A stretch of DNA of 64,000 nucleotides. It comes from Chrysomallon squamiferum. Lineage: Eukaryota; Mollusca; Gastropoda; Neomphalida; Peltospiridae. Numbering within the stretch: the first letter of the stretch is position 1; every line of letters starts with the position of its first letter. The position numbers were made by a program, and so were the translations under genes. Shown here piece after piece: positions 11,788 through 24,486 of this stretch. The stretch is from contig CM022671.1 in assembly GCA_012295275.1 (NCBI GenBank), forward strand, positions 28,673,822 through 28,737,821, given 5' to 3'. A model generated the notes under the pieces. The model was not told the origin of the DNA, made no database searches, and was given only the letters and a program-made list of their open reading frames with translations.

Positions 11788-12928
11788 ATGGAGATCTCGG
11801 GAAAAGTGTTTTTTATAACCGGGGGAGCCCATGGCATCGGGAAGGAGATGGCTGAAGCAGTCCTGAATAAGGGAGGAAAGGTAACTCTCATTAGCTTCTG
11901 TTGCCTTGAAGGGTTTTAAATATTCGTTCTTTTTGTTTAATATTTGTCGACTGTTGACTGAAGTGAAAATCTCTCGTCCTATAACAAGTTATCGTTATAG
12001 AAAAAAAAGAGGATGTTTTAAATACAGCAAATCCCAGATTAACGTGATTAATTCGTTGTGTAAAAAGGCTTTGCTAAGTGAACATAATAATAAGTATAGG
12101 ACAAACGTTGTATTTGCTTTAAGAAAATAGGCCTACTTATTTTTTTTTTTTTTTTTTTTTTTTTATTATTATTTATTTAAATACTGCATTTATTTATTTC
12201 CCTATTTCCGTGAATGTATAAATAGTAGGCCCATAGTTTTCTCATTAACAAACATTCCCATGGTTCTCTTCCTTTAGAAATGTTTTCGTGTCGACCTTGA
12301 TTTTTTTACACCTCTCGGACAACATAAATTGTATTTAGCAAAGCAGAAAAGTCTTACAAATTGAACTGGACACATTTGTTTTATTAATAAACGTGCTAAA
12401 ACTTCCTGAGCTCAATGCGTGGTCATGCATAGTCGTATAAACTATGAAAAGAACTCGGACTTTTTGCTGGAGATGGACGAACTTGTTCCAGATTCAGACC
12501 AGCGGTGGGTTGGTTATTCTCTTGATTTCGAGATTTTCCGAAATTGCATTAACGTACATTCGAAACTGCATTAATGATACTCAGTAGTCTGCCCAGATTT
12601 TGTGAAAGGGATGGCGGGAATCGGCGTAACTGGTGTAAGTTGAACGAAGGGATGGTACAGAAAATGTTCAGGATACAAGTACTTTGAACAATGTTCAAAT
12701 TACTTGTTTGTCATAAATACTTCTATAAATAATTGCATCAAATGCATCAACTACTTAAAAGTTTATTTTACTAACAGTTAAATAAAATCAATGTGTCTGT
12801 TTAATTTATTATGCAAAACGAAGTTCACTAAGTAAACGGGTGGCGGATATTGCTGCCGTTGCCGATTTATGGTGGGTGACTTCAGATACTGTTAATAATT
12901 ATTTGCATCTGACAAAATGGATATTACG

Positions 12929-13013
<85 letters not shown>

Positions 13014-13343
13014 TATTCTTTGTTGTATATTTAGGTATCTTTTAATATCCATCTATCCATCCATCCATCCATTTATCTCTCTTTTAGTGTTGTCTCACTG
13101 TCTGTCCATCTGTTTGCGCGTGAGTATGTGCGTGTGTGTGTGTGTGTTTGTGTGTATGCATGAGTATCATAATCCGATGTTGTTAATATGTTGACTGAAA
13201 TTCAGTTGTTTCCAGGTGTTTCTGGCTGACGTCAATTCAGAAAAAGGCGAAGAGACAGTAAAAGCTTTCACAGAGAAATATGGCGCAGAGAAAGCCAAAT
13301 TTGACGTCACAAATAAAGAACAATTTACAGGTAATTCAAAGTT

Positions 13344-13403
<60 letters not shown>

Positions 13404-15200
13404 TAATAATATTATTATTATTATTATAAATTATTGTTTTTGTTGGTATAGTCGTTGTTATGATTATTGTTATTATTCTTATTACTGTTTTTGTTGATAT
13501 AGTCGTTGTTATGGTTATTGTTATTATTCTTATTACTGTTTTTGTTGATATAGTCGTTGTTATGGTTATTGTTATTATTCTTATTACCGCTGTCTTTGTT
13601 TACATTTTACATAGTCGTATTTCTTGGTCATATAATTTATATAAATTATTTATCGGTCTCTCTAACTCTAATCTTCTTCTTTACAATATTGAAAGTTATA
13701 TTCGAAAATATGTCCTTAAATTATATATATAATTTATGGACAAATGTTTTGACTATTACTTTCAGTAGTATGTTATTTATTCAAGCAACCTTTCAGTCGG
13801 CTGTGACAAATTTTGGACAGATAGATGTGATGGTGAATAACGCTGGAATTATGAAGGAAAACCTATGGGAAATTCAGATACAAATTAATTTAGTACGTAT
13901 TTTAACGAGAACTATATAATTACGTTAACTGTCACAGTACGTATAATAACACTGAACGAACTGCCTTGTAATAACAAGCAATTACTTTCAACTCACTCTC
14001 TTTTCGTTAATATCATATGATATGGCGTAATCTTTGTTATTTTTCGAAATAGCAGATTTTAATTTTTGTAAATTAAGACAACTAACTAAAACAGTCTCGT
14101 AAATTCTTCTCACGTAGTCTAAAATAAGTTATAAATTATACAGGTATATCAAGAATAACATTATTGTGTTTTTTTATTTTTTATTTGATCAGTTCTGACA
14201 CTAAATTATTATTATACGTCTGTGCGTACCCCACTGTTCTTGTTAATGATTGTAATTTCAGAATGGAGTTATTCTGGGAACTAACTTGGCATTAGAACAT
14301 ATGAACAGCGTAAAAGGAGGGAAGGGAGGTGTCATAATAAACATGTCTTCAGTTTTAGGTATCGTATTTTGTGTTTGGTTCACTAGCGGCAACTCTTCAC
14401 GTTACATTTTAACAGCTACTTGTATAATATAGGTATGATTTTAATGTATACATACACACACACATATAAACATACGTATATAAATATATGTACATATGTT
14501 ACGAGCGAGATTCAGTTACCCAGCCACTAATCGGCGCCACGAACAACACAACATCCACCCAGCATCCCGCGTCTCACTCGTTTGCTTCACGTGGTTACCT
14601 CGCCGTGGAAGCATCTTTGTTGTGTTCTGCTCGCGTTTTGTGCAGGATTTTGCCAAATTTCCATGGATCCTAAGAAAGTGAGTGCAAAGGACAGTGCTGA
14701 ACAGAAGAAGAAATGGATGATGTCCATTGAATTAAAGCATGAAATCATAGAAAAACATGAGCGAGGTGTGCACGAATCCAACATGGCTAGGCAGTACGAG
14801 TGTAGTACTTTTACAATATTACCATACTGAAGCATAAGAATTCGATAAAGGCTATATCTACAGCCAAAGGCGTTAAAATAATTTCTAAGCTATGGACCTC
14901 TGTCCGTGAAAAGATGGAAAAACCCTAACCCTGTACACTTTATAAAACCAATTTATTTTTTTACAATCTCTTTTATTTTTGTTTTTATTCAATATTTGTC
15001 ATTTATACATACATTTTTCTTATTTAAAAACTCATTACAAAAAACTGGGGTGGTCTTTGGTGCGCTGGAACGGAATAATGGTATTTCAGTTGGAAAAACT
15101 GATTTGATATACGAGCAAATTGAGTTACGGGCTCGGTCACGGAACGAATTAAACTCGTAAGTCAAGGCACCACTGTATATTCCTTTATTATTTTCAAAAC

Positions 15201-15236
<36 letters not shown>

Positions 15237-16254
15237 TTCAGGTCTAATCCCTTCGTTTTGGACTCCTATTTACGCCTGTACAAAACACGCAGTTGTTGGA
15301 TTTACTCAGAGCTGGGCGGTCGGTTTAATTACGTTTCTGAGAATCTGTACAGAAAATACACACAAACAGACACATGTACACATACGAGCGCGCACACGTA
15401 GGCCTACACACACACAAAAACACATGTACATATGTGTATATCTCGTCGTAGTCATATTCACGTTATTAAATATCTGCTTCAGACTACAGCACGTAATAAA
15501 AACTTTTGATTTCAGAAAAACCCCGCAATATCCAGCATGGGTGTGAGACTAGCGTGTCTGTGTCCTTCCGCGGTGGACACGAATCTGATGGACGTCAAAG
15601 CAGACGACTGCCTCGGTTTAGACAGCTTCGTAGCGAACATAGACTTCATGGGACTCTTGTCGTAAGAACACAAAGTCGACAGATACAAACACTGTTTTAC
15701 CGTTCTCAGTTAGAAAATTGTTGTTAACAGGACTTTGTACCAGTTCACTAAATCACACACTGTGCTCGTATGTATAATTCTGTGGTTGACTCGGTTCTTC
15801 TGTGCATGTATGTGTGCGTGTGTGCGTTTGTATGTATGTCGTCCGTATATGTAAAGGTGAATGCACGCAGGTCCGAGCGCACGATACATATGAGACACAC
15901 AAACACGTTTGTAATATTAGTACAGCTGCAGTTACAGTCTGTAGTTTTAATAAATATAACCCAAGACTTTGACTGTGATGGAAAGATTTTAGGGTGTGGG
16001 AATTTGTATCTAAAAACTTTACTCACGAAAATTAGATATTTTTCTTTTAAAACTGCATTTTAAAACTGCTTCTTCTTTTTTTCACATTCAGGGTGTCTAA
16101 CGTGGCTGAAGCTTTCTTAAAACTGGTTCAAGATGAAGGGAACAACGGAAAACTGATGGCGGTTACTCTGAAGTCCGGCTCATTCTACACCGAACGACAG
16201 CTTGAACCACCACTCGGTCTACCCACAGCAATGCCAACTAAACCTAGCGAGTAG
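11788..16254 (+). CDS. 15-hydroxyprostaglandin dehydrogenase-like SDR (265 aa, seven exons)
   Basis: Exons: 11788-11880, 13216-13330, 13786-13892, 14262-14358, 15242-15318, 15516-15661, 16092-16254; total 798 nt, all phases consistent. It is a classical short-chain dehydrogenase. Rossmann glycine motif TGGAHGIG at about residues 11-18, acidic ADV after beta-2 (NAD preference), VNNAG near residue 88, INMSS catalytic Ser, YACTK (YxxxK) catalytic Tyr/Lys, and GVRLACLCPSAVDTNLM after it. Length and spacing match vertebrate HPGD (266 aa), which oxidises the 15-OH of prostaglandins with NAD+ in the cytosol. The actual substrate here is unknown, since invertebrates have many HPGD-like paralogues. 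The fifth donor is a weak GTCGGT. A Tigger fragment lies in intron 4 and a (CT)n tract in intron 1. ATTAAA at 16316 may be the poly(A) signal. Confidence 0.9.
12932..13008. repeat. (CT)n microsatellite
   Basis: About 77 bp of CT repeats in intron 1 of the dehydrogenase gene, followed by a CCAT run and a (TG)n run. The rest of the 1.3-kb intron shows no other gene. Confidence 0.95.
13345..13600. repeat. (ATA)n tract and 56-bp tandem repeats
   Basis: (ATA)n at 13346-13400, then three copies of a unit containing TTACTGTTTTTGTTGATATA with about 56-bp spacing (about 13433-13600). Both are in intron 2. Confidence 0.75.
14499..15175 (+). mobile_element. Tigger/pogo-like DNA transposon remnant, 5' end missing
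   Basis: The right end, ACTCGTAAGTCAAGGCACCA then CTG followed by TA, is a typical Tigger-type terminal inverted repeat. The left terminal repeat is lost: compared with the copy at 59885, similarity begins at GTTACGAGCGAG. Inside, from 14663, a reading frame starts MDPKKVSAKDSAEQKKKW and continues with IELKHEIIEKHERGVHESNM, the N-terminal CENP-B/Psq-type helix-turn-helix of pogo transposases. The catalytic DDE part is absent, so it is non-autonomous. It sits in intron 4 of the dehydrogenase gene. Confidence 0.85.
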
Positions 16255-16324
16255 AAAAAGTCTTAAAAGACTGTGTTACAAAACAACTTTCGTAATAATA
16301 TATTCAAACTTTAATATTAAATGA

Positions 16325-16327
<3 letters not shown>

Positions 16328-16370
<43 letters not shown>
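16328..16370. repeat. Poly(T) tract, 43 bp
   Basis: Uninterrupted T run just past the dehydrogenase stop codon. Confidence 0.95.
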
Positions 16371-16371
<1 letters not shown>

Positions 16372-16422
16372 GAGAGGGAAGACTTCACAAACAACTTCGT
16401 AATAGTATATTAAAACTTTAAT

Positions 16423-16425
<3 letters not shown>

Positions 16426-16511
<86 letters not shown>
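16426..16511. repeat. (GA)n microsatellite
   Basis: 86 bp of GA repeats in the 3' flank of the dehydrogenase gene. Confidence 0.96.
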
Positions 16512-16513
<2 letters not shown>

Positions 16514-18000
16514 TTATTTGATATAAGTGATTACAAAAATACACGGTTTAAACATTAAGAATCATTTTTGTCAAAAAACGACCTTTCTCCAGTAATTTAG
16601 AAAACATTTTCATTAAACGGTATTAAAATTTTCCATTTCATTAAACTTTCATACATTTTAACTCTAACTAAGAAAAAAACAAAACAAAAAACCCCCAAAG
16701 ATATAACTGAAAAAAAATAGGTTAATTTTATTTGCAAATTTTACACAGTATAATCTAGCTGTTTAATTTATGCACGAAATCATCTATTAAGCGGATCTGT
16801 CTGACACCATGTTGCAGGTCAAAGGTCGATACGCTATTTATAACTGTTTAAATAATTGAAAACTTTCGATCAAGCACACGTGCACACTCACACACAAATA
16901 CGTCGGTATTTAAACATCTTTTCATACATTGAATGAAATCAGCATGTCACTGATTAATAATTTATCTATTCAAATGAAAATAAATTTAAAAAAATAAAAA
17001 ATTATAACGCATACAATAATTTGAACCCACAAACCATAAAACGAATATAATTAATAACTGTGAATCATTTTTAAAACGAAACATGTAATAAAATATTAAA
17101 AGTAGCTTCCTTTTTAACTTTAAGTCATTGATAATATACTGTAAATATTGAACAGGAGGATATAGATACGTTAAATATTAGTAACAGAACGCTGAATAAA
17201 ATGTATGGAGTTTTTCGGTTAGTTTAAAACTGAATATTTTAAGACAAACTTCAAATCCTATAACAAATTTGTTATATGTGTTTCTGTTAAAAAGTATAAA
17301 AGGATTGAAATGTGTTGAGATAAACATGTAAATGAAGCAGTGTAAACGACATATTTAAATTGCATTGTTTGCACGTGCTTCATACTCGCGTTCCTGCATT
17401 TCAGTCTGATTCTTAATAAGAGTTTGTTTTCGTTTGATTATTTGTTGGTGTATGTTATTCTTATTATTCTTCTTCTTATTATTATTAGAAACAAATTTTA
17501 TGTATGTTAGTTGCTATATGTTTTTTTGTTTTTTGTCTTCTTTATTACTTTTTTTTTCTTCTTTTTTTTTTTCTTTGTTTTTATGAAGTATACATTATAT
17601 AATTCATTTGCACCTCAACCACGTATACACATATTCAAATGCTAAAAACACGGTTCTACGTACACTAGATTATTATTATTATTATTTTATTTTAAGGCAC
17701 ACTATATGGAAAAGACAAAGATTAATCTGAATTAGATAAAAGTAGGTATGTCAGTTTGATTTCTCTAAAAGATGTCCCACGACAAGCATATTTATATCTG
17801 GAAGCATGTGGGAAAAAAACAAAACAAAAAAAACCCCCAATAATCCACACTTAACAAGCACGGTCTACTGTCTTTTTGATCCTGACGGCTGTTTCTTCTG
17901 GAATCTTGCTCTTTCCTTACCGATTCACTTGGTGTTGCTAATGTTACTTGCGTTCGTGAATTCCCCAATTCCCCGAATTGCCATACACGTCGCGAACATT
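16512..18000. other. Intergenic AT-rich stretch; one dispersed repeat
   Basis: No gene recognised. 16795-16908 is a dispersed repeat shared, in reverse orientation, with 25580-25690. The rest is T-rich, with short (ATT)n runs. Confidence 0.6.
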
Positions 18001-18650
18001 TTGCACACGTTCAAAATATTTTTCCCGACCACACGGAATAGTGCCACACGGATTTTCAATTTTTGAAAATCGAATTTTTTCAAGTTTCGTTGAAAATGCT
18101 AGGGGTACCTTTTTCAAAGTGCAATATCTTTCCCTCTGGACGTAGCAAAAATCGGCCGCACATACCCAAAAGTGGGGCAAGCGATGCCCGACACGGGTGA
18201 AAAGTGCCGCACGCTCCACCCAAGGGGAACAACTCGTTTCCGACACGTGCACAAAAAACGCACATATTTTAGTAAATTTGCTCTTTTTTTTTTTTTTTTC
18301 AACGCATTTTCAAAAGGTGCAGCACCTTTTGTAAATCTTGGAAATGTTTTTGCCACACTCGCCCCGACGGCGTGCACCTTTTGCACACGTTCAAAATATT
18401 CTTCCCGACCACACGGAATAGTTCCACACGGATTTTCAATTTTTGAAAATCGAATTTTTTCAAGTTTCGTTGAAAATGCTAGGGGTACCTTTTTCAAAGT
18501 GCAATAACGTTTTCTGCGCACGTGGGAAAAATCCGGCGCACATACCCAAAAGTGAGGCAAGGGTTCACGACACGCGTGAAAAGTGCCAAACACCCCACCC
18601 AAGGGGAACAACTCGCTTCCGACACGTGCACAAAAAACGCACATATTTTC
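18001..18650. repeat. Two-copy direct repeat, 380-bp period
   Basis: 18001-18268 and 18381-18649 are about 90% identical by eye. Both start TTGCACACGTTCAAAATATT and run through GGGGTACC and CACCCAAGGGGAACAACTCG to AAAACGCACATATTTT. It is more GC-rich than its surroundings. Reading frames through it are open by chance on both strands and resemble no family I know. Confidence 0.85.
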
Positions 18651-18659
18651 GAAAATTAA

Positions 18660-19728
18660 ATCTAATCTATGTTTATGAACACATCTCATTAAAGGGACAT
18701 AAGGCTAATCAGTTTAATTTTTACTTTCCTCAGTGAGTACATCTCACGTAAGGGACCTAACTCTAATCTGTTTGTAAGCACAGTACACAGGATAAAATAA
18801 AAAAATATATAACTAAACAAATAAAGAACCACGTTGAATCATTAAAACGATCGAAGTTCGGCGTCTTTGCAGGTTGCATTTTCGGATAATTAGCGTACGT
18901 AAGCTTAGTGACTACATCTCAGGTAAGGCACGTAACTCGAATCTATGTTTATGAACACATCTCATTAAAGGGAGATAAGTCTAATCAGTTTAATTTTTAC
19001 TTTGCTTAGTGAGTACATCTCACGTAAGGGACCTAACTCTAATCTGTTTGTGAGCACATGTGACAACAAGGAAATAAGTCTAATGGATATGATTTTTTCT
19101 TTGCTTATTATAAATATACAGAGACAGACAGACAGACATACACATACTTACACAGAGTAAAACCTCTGGTAATGAATGGATATACAATTCTAAAAGAAAC
19201 AAAATTGAATTAATTAAAAATTGTCAGAAACTTTAAAAAGGAATGATCATCAAAATATTAAAGAAATACAAAAAGAACTAATAAATTCTGATACTAAAAA
19301 ACCGATTCTATCAAATGACACAATAAAATATTTTATTTACTGATTTTTTTATTATAACAAAAATAAGCAAAGTACACAGGATAAAATAAAAGAATAACGA
19401 AACAAATAAAGAACCACGTTGAGTCGTTAGAACGATCGAAGCTCGGCGTCTTTGGCGATTACATTTATCGGATAATTAGCTTGCGTAAGCTCAGTGACTA
19501 CGTCTCAGGTAAGGGACATAACTCTAATCTATGTTTGTGAACACATCTTACTAAAGGGAGATCAATCTAATCGATATAATTTTTATTTTGCTTAGTGAGT
19601 ACATCTCACGTAAGGGACCTAACTTTAACCTGTTTGTGAACACATACAATTCATAAAAGAAATAAAATTCAATTAATTAAAAATTACCAGAGAATTTTAA
19701 AAGAAATAAACTTCAGAATATTAACAAA
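18660..19728. repeat. 589-bp tandem repeat with internal about 100-bp sub-repeats, running into the gap
   Basis: AGTACACAGGATAAAATAAA begins at 18782 and again at 19371, and the following sequence (CGATCGAAG, CGGATAATTAGC) is repeated. Within each unit, two variants of a shorter block alternate: GTGACTAC..CTCAGGTAAGG (18908, 19493) and GTGAGTACATCTCACGTAAG (18733, 19011, 19597). It probably continues into the N gap, which may explain the assembly break. Confidence 0.8.
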
Positions 19729-19928
19729 NNNNNNNNNNNNNNNNNNNNNNNNNNNNNNNNNNNNNNNNNNNNNNNNNNNNNNNNNNNNNNNNNNNNNNNN
19801 NNNNNNNNNNNNNNNNNNNNNNNNNNNNNNNNNNNNNNNNNNNNNNNNNNNNNNNNNNNNNNNNNNNNNNNNNNNNNNNNNNNNNNNNNNNNNNNNNNNN
19901 NNNNNNNNNNNNNNNNNNNNNNNNNNNN
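19729..19928. other. Assembly gap (200 N)
   Basis: Exactly 200 N. LINE copy 2 enters it from the right and the 589-bp tandem repeat from the left, so the LINE 3' end and its tRNA junction are missing. Confidence 0.99.
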
Positions 19929-22489
19929 TTACGTATTTATGTAAATTTACCATGAATTATGAATTTCATTTTCTACAATTTGGTACATTTATTGTTAACT
20001 AATGATATACCACAGTCTAGATGTTAATAAAGTATTCCATACTTCAGCTTTTCCGTGCAAAAGTAAGTTTCCTTTGACTCATAAAGTTAATTAGATTGAA
20101 CATTTTAGCTAATTTATTTTTTCCAGTTCAAAGTTTCACATAATAGTTTATTTGGTCCTAAATATATGCCTAGAATTTTAACATAGTTTTTTATTTATTG
20201 ATATTGGAATGTTAAAAGGATAAGTTTTTCAATCATGGTTTACCAAGATAAAGTACTTCTGACTTATCTACATTGACTTTTGCCCTGTGGCACTACAATA
20301 CATATTTATTGTATTAAAACATTTTTCTACTGACTGAGCATCACAGACAGTTACTGTAGTATCATCTGCATGCTGAAATAATAAAAATTAAGTTCATTTT
20401 GTTATCTTAATTCCATTCATGCTATGTCTTTTTAATTAAATTATTTAAAGGGTTCAGCTACAATAACATAAAAGCATCATTGATATTGGACATCCTTGTC
20501 TAACCCCTCTTGTAATATTAAAAAAAAGGTGTTAAATGTCCATTAATTTTTACACAACTTTTATTATTATATATAGTATTTTAATCCACTTTATAAAATT
20601 ATCACCAAAATTGAATTTTTTCAAAACTTTTAAAATAAAACTATGTGATACTCTATCAAATGCTTTCTCTTGATCTATTTTAACTATATACCCTTCTGTA
20701 TTATTTAACTCGACAATATCTATAATATCTCTTACTGACATAATATTGTCAGCAATATCTCTTCCTTTTTACACAACAGGTTTGTTCTGATGAAATAATA
20801 GTTGACATTACTTGTTTAAGACGATTTGCAAGAACTTTAGCTTAATGAATTTTATAATCTACATTTAAAGGCTGATAGGTCTGAAATTTTTAGGTCTGCT
20901 TTATCTCCTTTTTTCTTGTAAAATAAACTAATTACTCCTTTTTCATGCTGCGTGACAACATTTCTTCTTTCTGAATTGACATAACTACTTTATGAAGAAA
21001 AGAAATTTTTAAAATTTTCCCAGAATTTAACATAAAATTCTACTGTTAGACCATCCAGACCAGGTGATTTATTTCTATTCATTTTCTTTAAAGCTTCAGT
21101 TAATTCTTCAATTGTAATGTCTTTCTCACAGTTTTCACTTTCAGATTCTTTTAGTTTATTTGATATTAAATTTATTATTTCTTCCTGTTTGATAATATCT
21201 ACATTTTCTTATGTAAATAATTTTGAATAAAAGTCATAAGCATATTGTAATATATCTTCTGTTTTTTCTTGTTAATCCATTTACTGTTTTAGCTCTTTAA
21301 TAGAATTTGATTCTTGTTTTGATTTTTCTAAACTGAGAAAAAATGTGGTATTTCTATCCATATCTAGATTCCAATGAGCTTTAGATCTCAAAATAGCACC
21401 ATTACATTTAGATCTCTCAATTAATTTTAATTTTTCTTCTAAAATTTGTATGTTACTCAAATCATGATGATTATTTACAGCTAGTTTAGCATATTCTCTT
21501 TTCAAAGCATTTTGTATATTATAATATTTTTCGTTATCTGATTTTCTCTTTTTTATTGCAAAATTTCTTGCACATGTTTTCATTTTATATTTTAAGTTGT
21601 CCCACCAAACACTAGGTTCAGTCTGTAACAAAGGACACTCAGAAGCATTATTAATAACTTCAATAATAGCTTTACAAAAACTTTCATCTTTCAACAATTC
21701 ATTATTAAAGATCCAAATACCTTGACCTCTCTCTACATGAGAAAAATCTATTTTAAGTGATAAAAAATTGTGATCACTAACCGAGGTATAGGATATGTAT
21801 ACATTACTTATAAACTGCAATAAATTTCTAGAAATTAAGAATAAATCAATTCTTGACTGTTTTATAGTTTTTTCAACTATTTGAGATCTAGTAAATTGCC
21901 TTTTATCTGGATTTCTGTGTCGCCAAATATCAACTAAATTATAATTAAAAATAACTGACTGTAATTCATTACTACTTTTCATATTGAAAGTTTTATTATT
22001 AATGCCTAAATCTAAATTAGGATCTAAAATTTCATTAAAATCTCCTGCCATTATTGTATTTTTTAAATCCACAAATTTACATAATCCTTTAAAAAATAAA
22101 ATTCTTTCTTCAATATTATTTGGCGCATATACATTTATAAAACTGTATTCTTCTTCATCTATTTTCGTATTAATTTTTAAAATCCTGCCTTCAATTGTGC
22201 AACTATTAAATGTAAACTTATAAGGACATTCTTTTGATACCAGTATTGCTACACCCCTATCTTTTTTTATTTGGACAATTATTATAAAATATATTTCCTT
22301 CCCATAAATGTTTATATCTCTCAATGAAGTCATTATCCCAAAATGTTTCCTGTAGAAAAATAATATTTGCATGTTTACTTTTAAATGTTTGCAAAAACTG
22401 AATTTAATTTCTCAATATCTCTCAGTCCGTTTTACATTTATAGACAAGATCATAGTTAGAAGTAGAAAAATTAGTGAACTATTACCCAT
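19929..22489 (-). pseudogene. LINE copy 2 ORF2, partial
   Basis: ATG at 22489. The endonuclease plus linker is open for 363 codons (22372-21281), covering MAGDFNEILDPN, RIDLFLISRN, SDHNFLSLKI and a basic linker. RT segments follow in disrupted frames, including DQEKAFDRVSH (about 20670) and HADD (about 20370). The endonuclease part is cleaner than in copy 1. Confidence 0.87.
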
Positions 22490-22501
22490 TTTTAAAATAT
22501 T

Positions 22502-23432
22502 CTATATCTTGTCTATATCCTCCCCATACTCATTCATTACCCTGGCAACACTTTTCTCTCACACTTTTCATGTGTGCTGCTTGTCTCTTTTTTGTTTTCT
22601 ATTTTCTACCAAGCTCCACAGTTTTCTTCTGATGGACGCTTGATCAATCTCGTTCGACGCTTTGTTTTACTCTGCTTACTATTTTCTGCTTCGATGGTTC
22701 CAGCTTCCTTGTTAGTAATTTTCACTTTGGTGTTTTTATCAGGGGATTTTCTTGGTTTTTCTCCATTTTCTGATTTTTGTTGTTCCTTGTTGATTTCCAT
22801 TTCTGTTGTATTTATCCTCTGGATACTTTCTGCTTCAATTTCTTTTTTTCTCCTTTGATTTTACATTATATTCCATACCATCACTGTCACTGTCGCTGTT
22901 TTTTTTTGTTCATCGCTGTCATACTCTGACCAACAATCGCATTCATCCTCTTTGTTTCCACACTTTTCACACAGAAATATGTTCGGGCAGTTTCTAGCAA
23001 AATGTCCTTTTTGTTTACAGTTATGACACCTTATATTTGGACAGTCTTTCAACAAATGATTATCCGCCATGCAGTTGTAACATACTTTTATTTGATTGTC
23101 ATGTAAAACACGAAAATATTTTATTCCTTCATAAGTCCTAAATTTCATTGAGTATGGTAAACTTTTATTTCGGGTGGAAATTTCACTCTCGTATCTTGTT
23201 CCATCTGCAATTTTGTCCCTTTGTATAGCCTTCTATAAATTGGTGATAAAATTTCTATTTCCATTTGTTTCAATTTTTCTTCAATTTCTTCATCTTCAAT
23301 GTAGGCGAGCAAGTGCAAAAAAGGAAACTACTACAGTTTCAGATTTCAAAATTCTCGCCTTTATTTTTTAGACCTTTCAATTCTGTTTCATCAATTTCCG
23401 TAATCATTCTCGCTTGTATAATATCTTCTAGT
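22502..23432 (-). pseudogene. LINE copy 2 ORF1, N-terminally truncated
   Basis: It lacks about the first 75 residues. It retains the CCHC knuckles (about 23000-23085), the acidic linker and the lysine-rich C terminus. The frame is broken in the linker at several small indels. Confidence 0.85.
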
Positions 23433-23497
23433 GCGAGGCTCGAACTCGCGACCTTCTGCGTGTGAAGCAGACGTGATAACCACTACACCACGAAACC
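23433..23497 (-). pseudogene. tRNA-Val(CAC) lacking its 3' acceptor strand
   Basis: Starts GGTTTCG at 23497. D arm, anticodon arm (TTCACAC) and T arm are intact, but the sequence passes into LINE copy 2 at CCTCGC, so the acceptor 3' strand and terminator are gone. The A and B boxes remain. Confidence 0.88.
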
Positions 23498-23818
23498 GCT
23501 TTAAAATAACCATCTAATGTTTCAGTGAAAGCCTTAAATACCTTTAGCTTAACCAGGCAGCCGTCTAGGACGCACACGTAAGAGGGGTGCATTACTGGCC
23601 TTTAAGGGTCACAGAATATCAAAGGAAACGTATACCGATAATAGTTCATTATCTTTAATAGTTTAAAAAGAGTTAATTGTTACTTGAAAACCAGTTTATT
23701 ATTCTCAAAACTAACAGTATTGTTAAACTGAAATCAAGATTTTAATTTTGACAACTGCTCTTAAAACAGGAAAGAGTACAATACGTTAGTGCTACAAACA
23801 AAATATTAACAAAACTAA
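23498..23818. repeat. tRNA-Val spacer, inverted copy of 65-384
   Basis: Reverse complement of the left-edge spacer with only a handful of differences over about 320 bp. Confidence 0.88.
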
Positions 23819-23870
23819 AGGTTCCGGCAAGGCTCGAACTCGCGACATTCTGCGTGTAAAGCAGACGTGA
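23819..23870 (-). pseudogene. tRNA-Val(TAC) 3' part, split by short LINE
   Basis: Nucleotides 22-73 with loop TTTACAC and the same private variants as 12-64. The 5' remainder (23975-24002) lies beyond the LINE insert and lacks the acceptor 5' bases CGAAACC. Confidence 0.88.
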
Positions 23871-23974
23871 TTTTTTTTTATCTTTATTGATATAATCAAC
23901 AGTTGTACACAATTAAAATAAGATTAAAACAGTAAATAACAAGAATAAAAAATAGGCATCCTCTCACACAGTCA
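23871..23974 (-). mobile_element. 104-bp 5'-truncated LINE in tRNA-Val(TAC)
   Basis: It matches the last about 100 bp of copy 1 (TGTGTACAACTG, AATAAAGAT, poly(A)). A perfect 16-bp target duplication, TGTAAAGCAGACGTGA, flanks it at 23855-23870 and 23975-23990. This is the clearest example of the tRNA-specific insertion. Confidence 0.93.
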
Positions 23975-24056
23975 TGTAAAGCAGACGTGAGAACCACTAC
24001 ACCTACATATAAATATGTGTAAAATGTAGATCTATGACGACAACATTGTTTTTTTC

Positions 24057-24060
<4 letters not shown>

Positions 24061-24134
<74 letters not shown>
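24061..24134. repeat. (CT)n microsatellite in the tRNA cassette
   Basis: It lies between the TAC(-) and AAC(+) tRNA genes. The same position carries (CT)n at 30215 and 35517, so it is part of the repeated cassette. Confidence 0.96.
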
Positions 24135-24135
<1 letters not shown>

Positions 24136-24486
24136 AAATATTAGACTGGAAACATTGCTGTATTTTATACAAACCTAGATGTTATATCTCTCTTCATTCG
24201 TACGAACAAGACTCGATGTTGACTACAGAATCAAATATCTTCATTTAAAAACACTATTAGTTTATAATATCCAATGGCAATGTAGTAAGCTATCATTAAT
24301 TTACCAATTTTATGATTTTAATTATATGATATATCACATAATAACATGCAAATGAAATAATTAAATAAAGTTTCAATTTATTTCATAAAATTCACTTTTC
24401 AATGACGTGTCAAATCAATAAATATTAGTTTATAAACCATTAAAAAATATTCTGTGTCATGCAGTTATTGTACGTTTTTATTTATC

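Larger units (their letters stand above)
19929..23432 (-). mobile_element. Tx1-like LINE copy 2, 5' truncated, 3' end lost in gap
   Basis: Reverse-strand LINE, very similar to copy 1. It starts mid-ORF1 (ACTAGAAGATATTATAC) joined directly to tRNA-Val(CAC) at GAGCCTCGC, and runs through ORF1, ORF2 endonuclease and RT to the thumb region, where the N gap begins. The 5' junction inside the T arm would correspond to a target duplication of about 44 bp if the 3' junction is the usual one. That cannot be checked across the gap. Confidence 0.9.

Noticed and set aside
18114-18689. 191-codon reverse frame and overlapping frames at 17944-18736
   Set aside because: They lie in the 380-bp direct repeat; repeated cysteine/phenylalanine-rich text follows from the repeat itself and no splice or start context supports a gene.
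18733-19660. GTGAGTACATCTCACGTAAG blocks as possible snRNA or snoRNA genes
   Set aside because: No snRNA motif, box C/D or H/ACA signature could be made out; treated as tandem repeat only.
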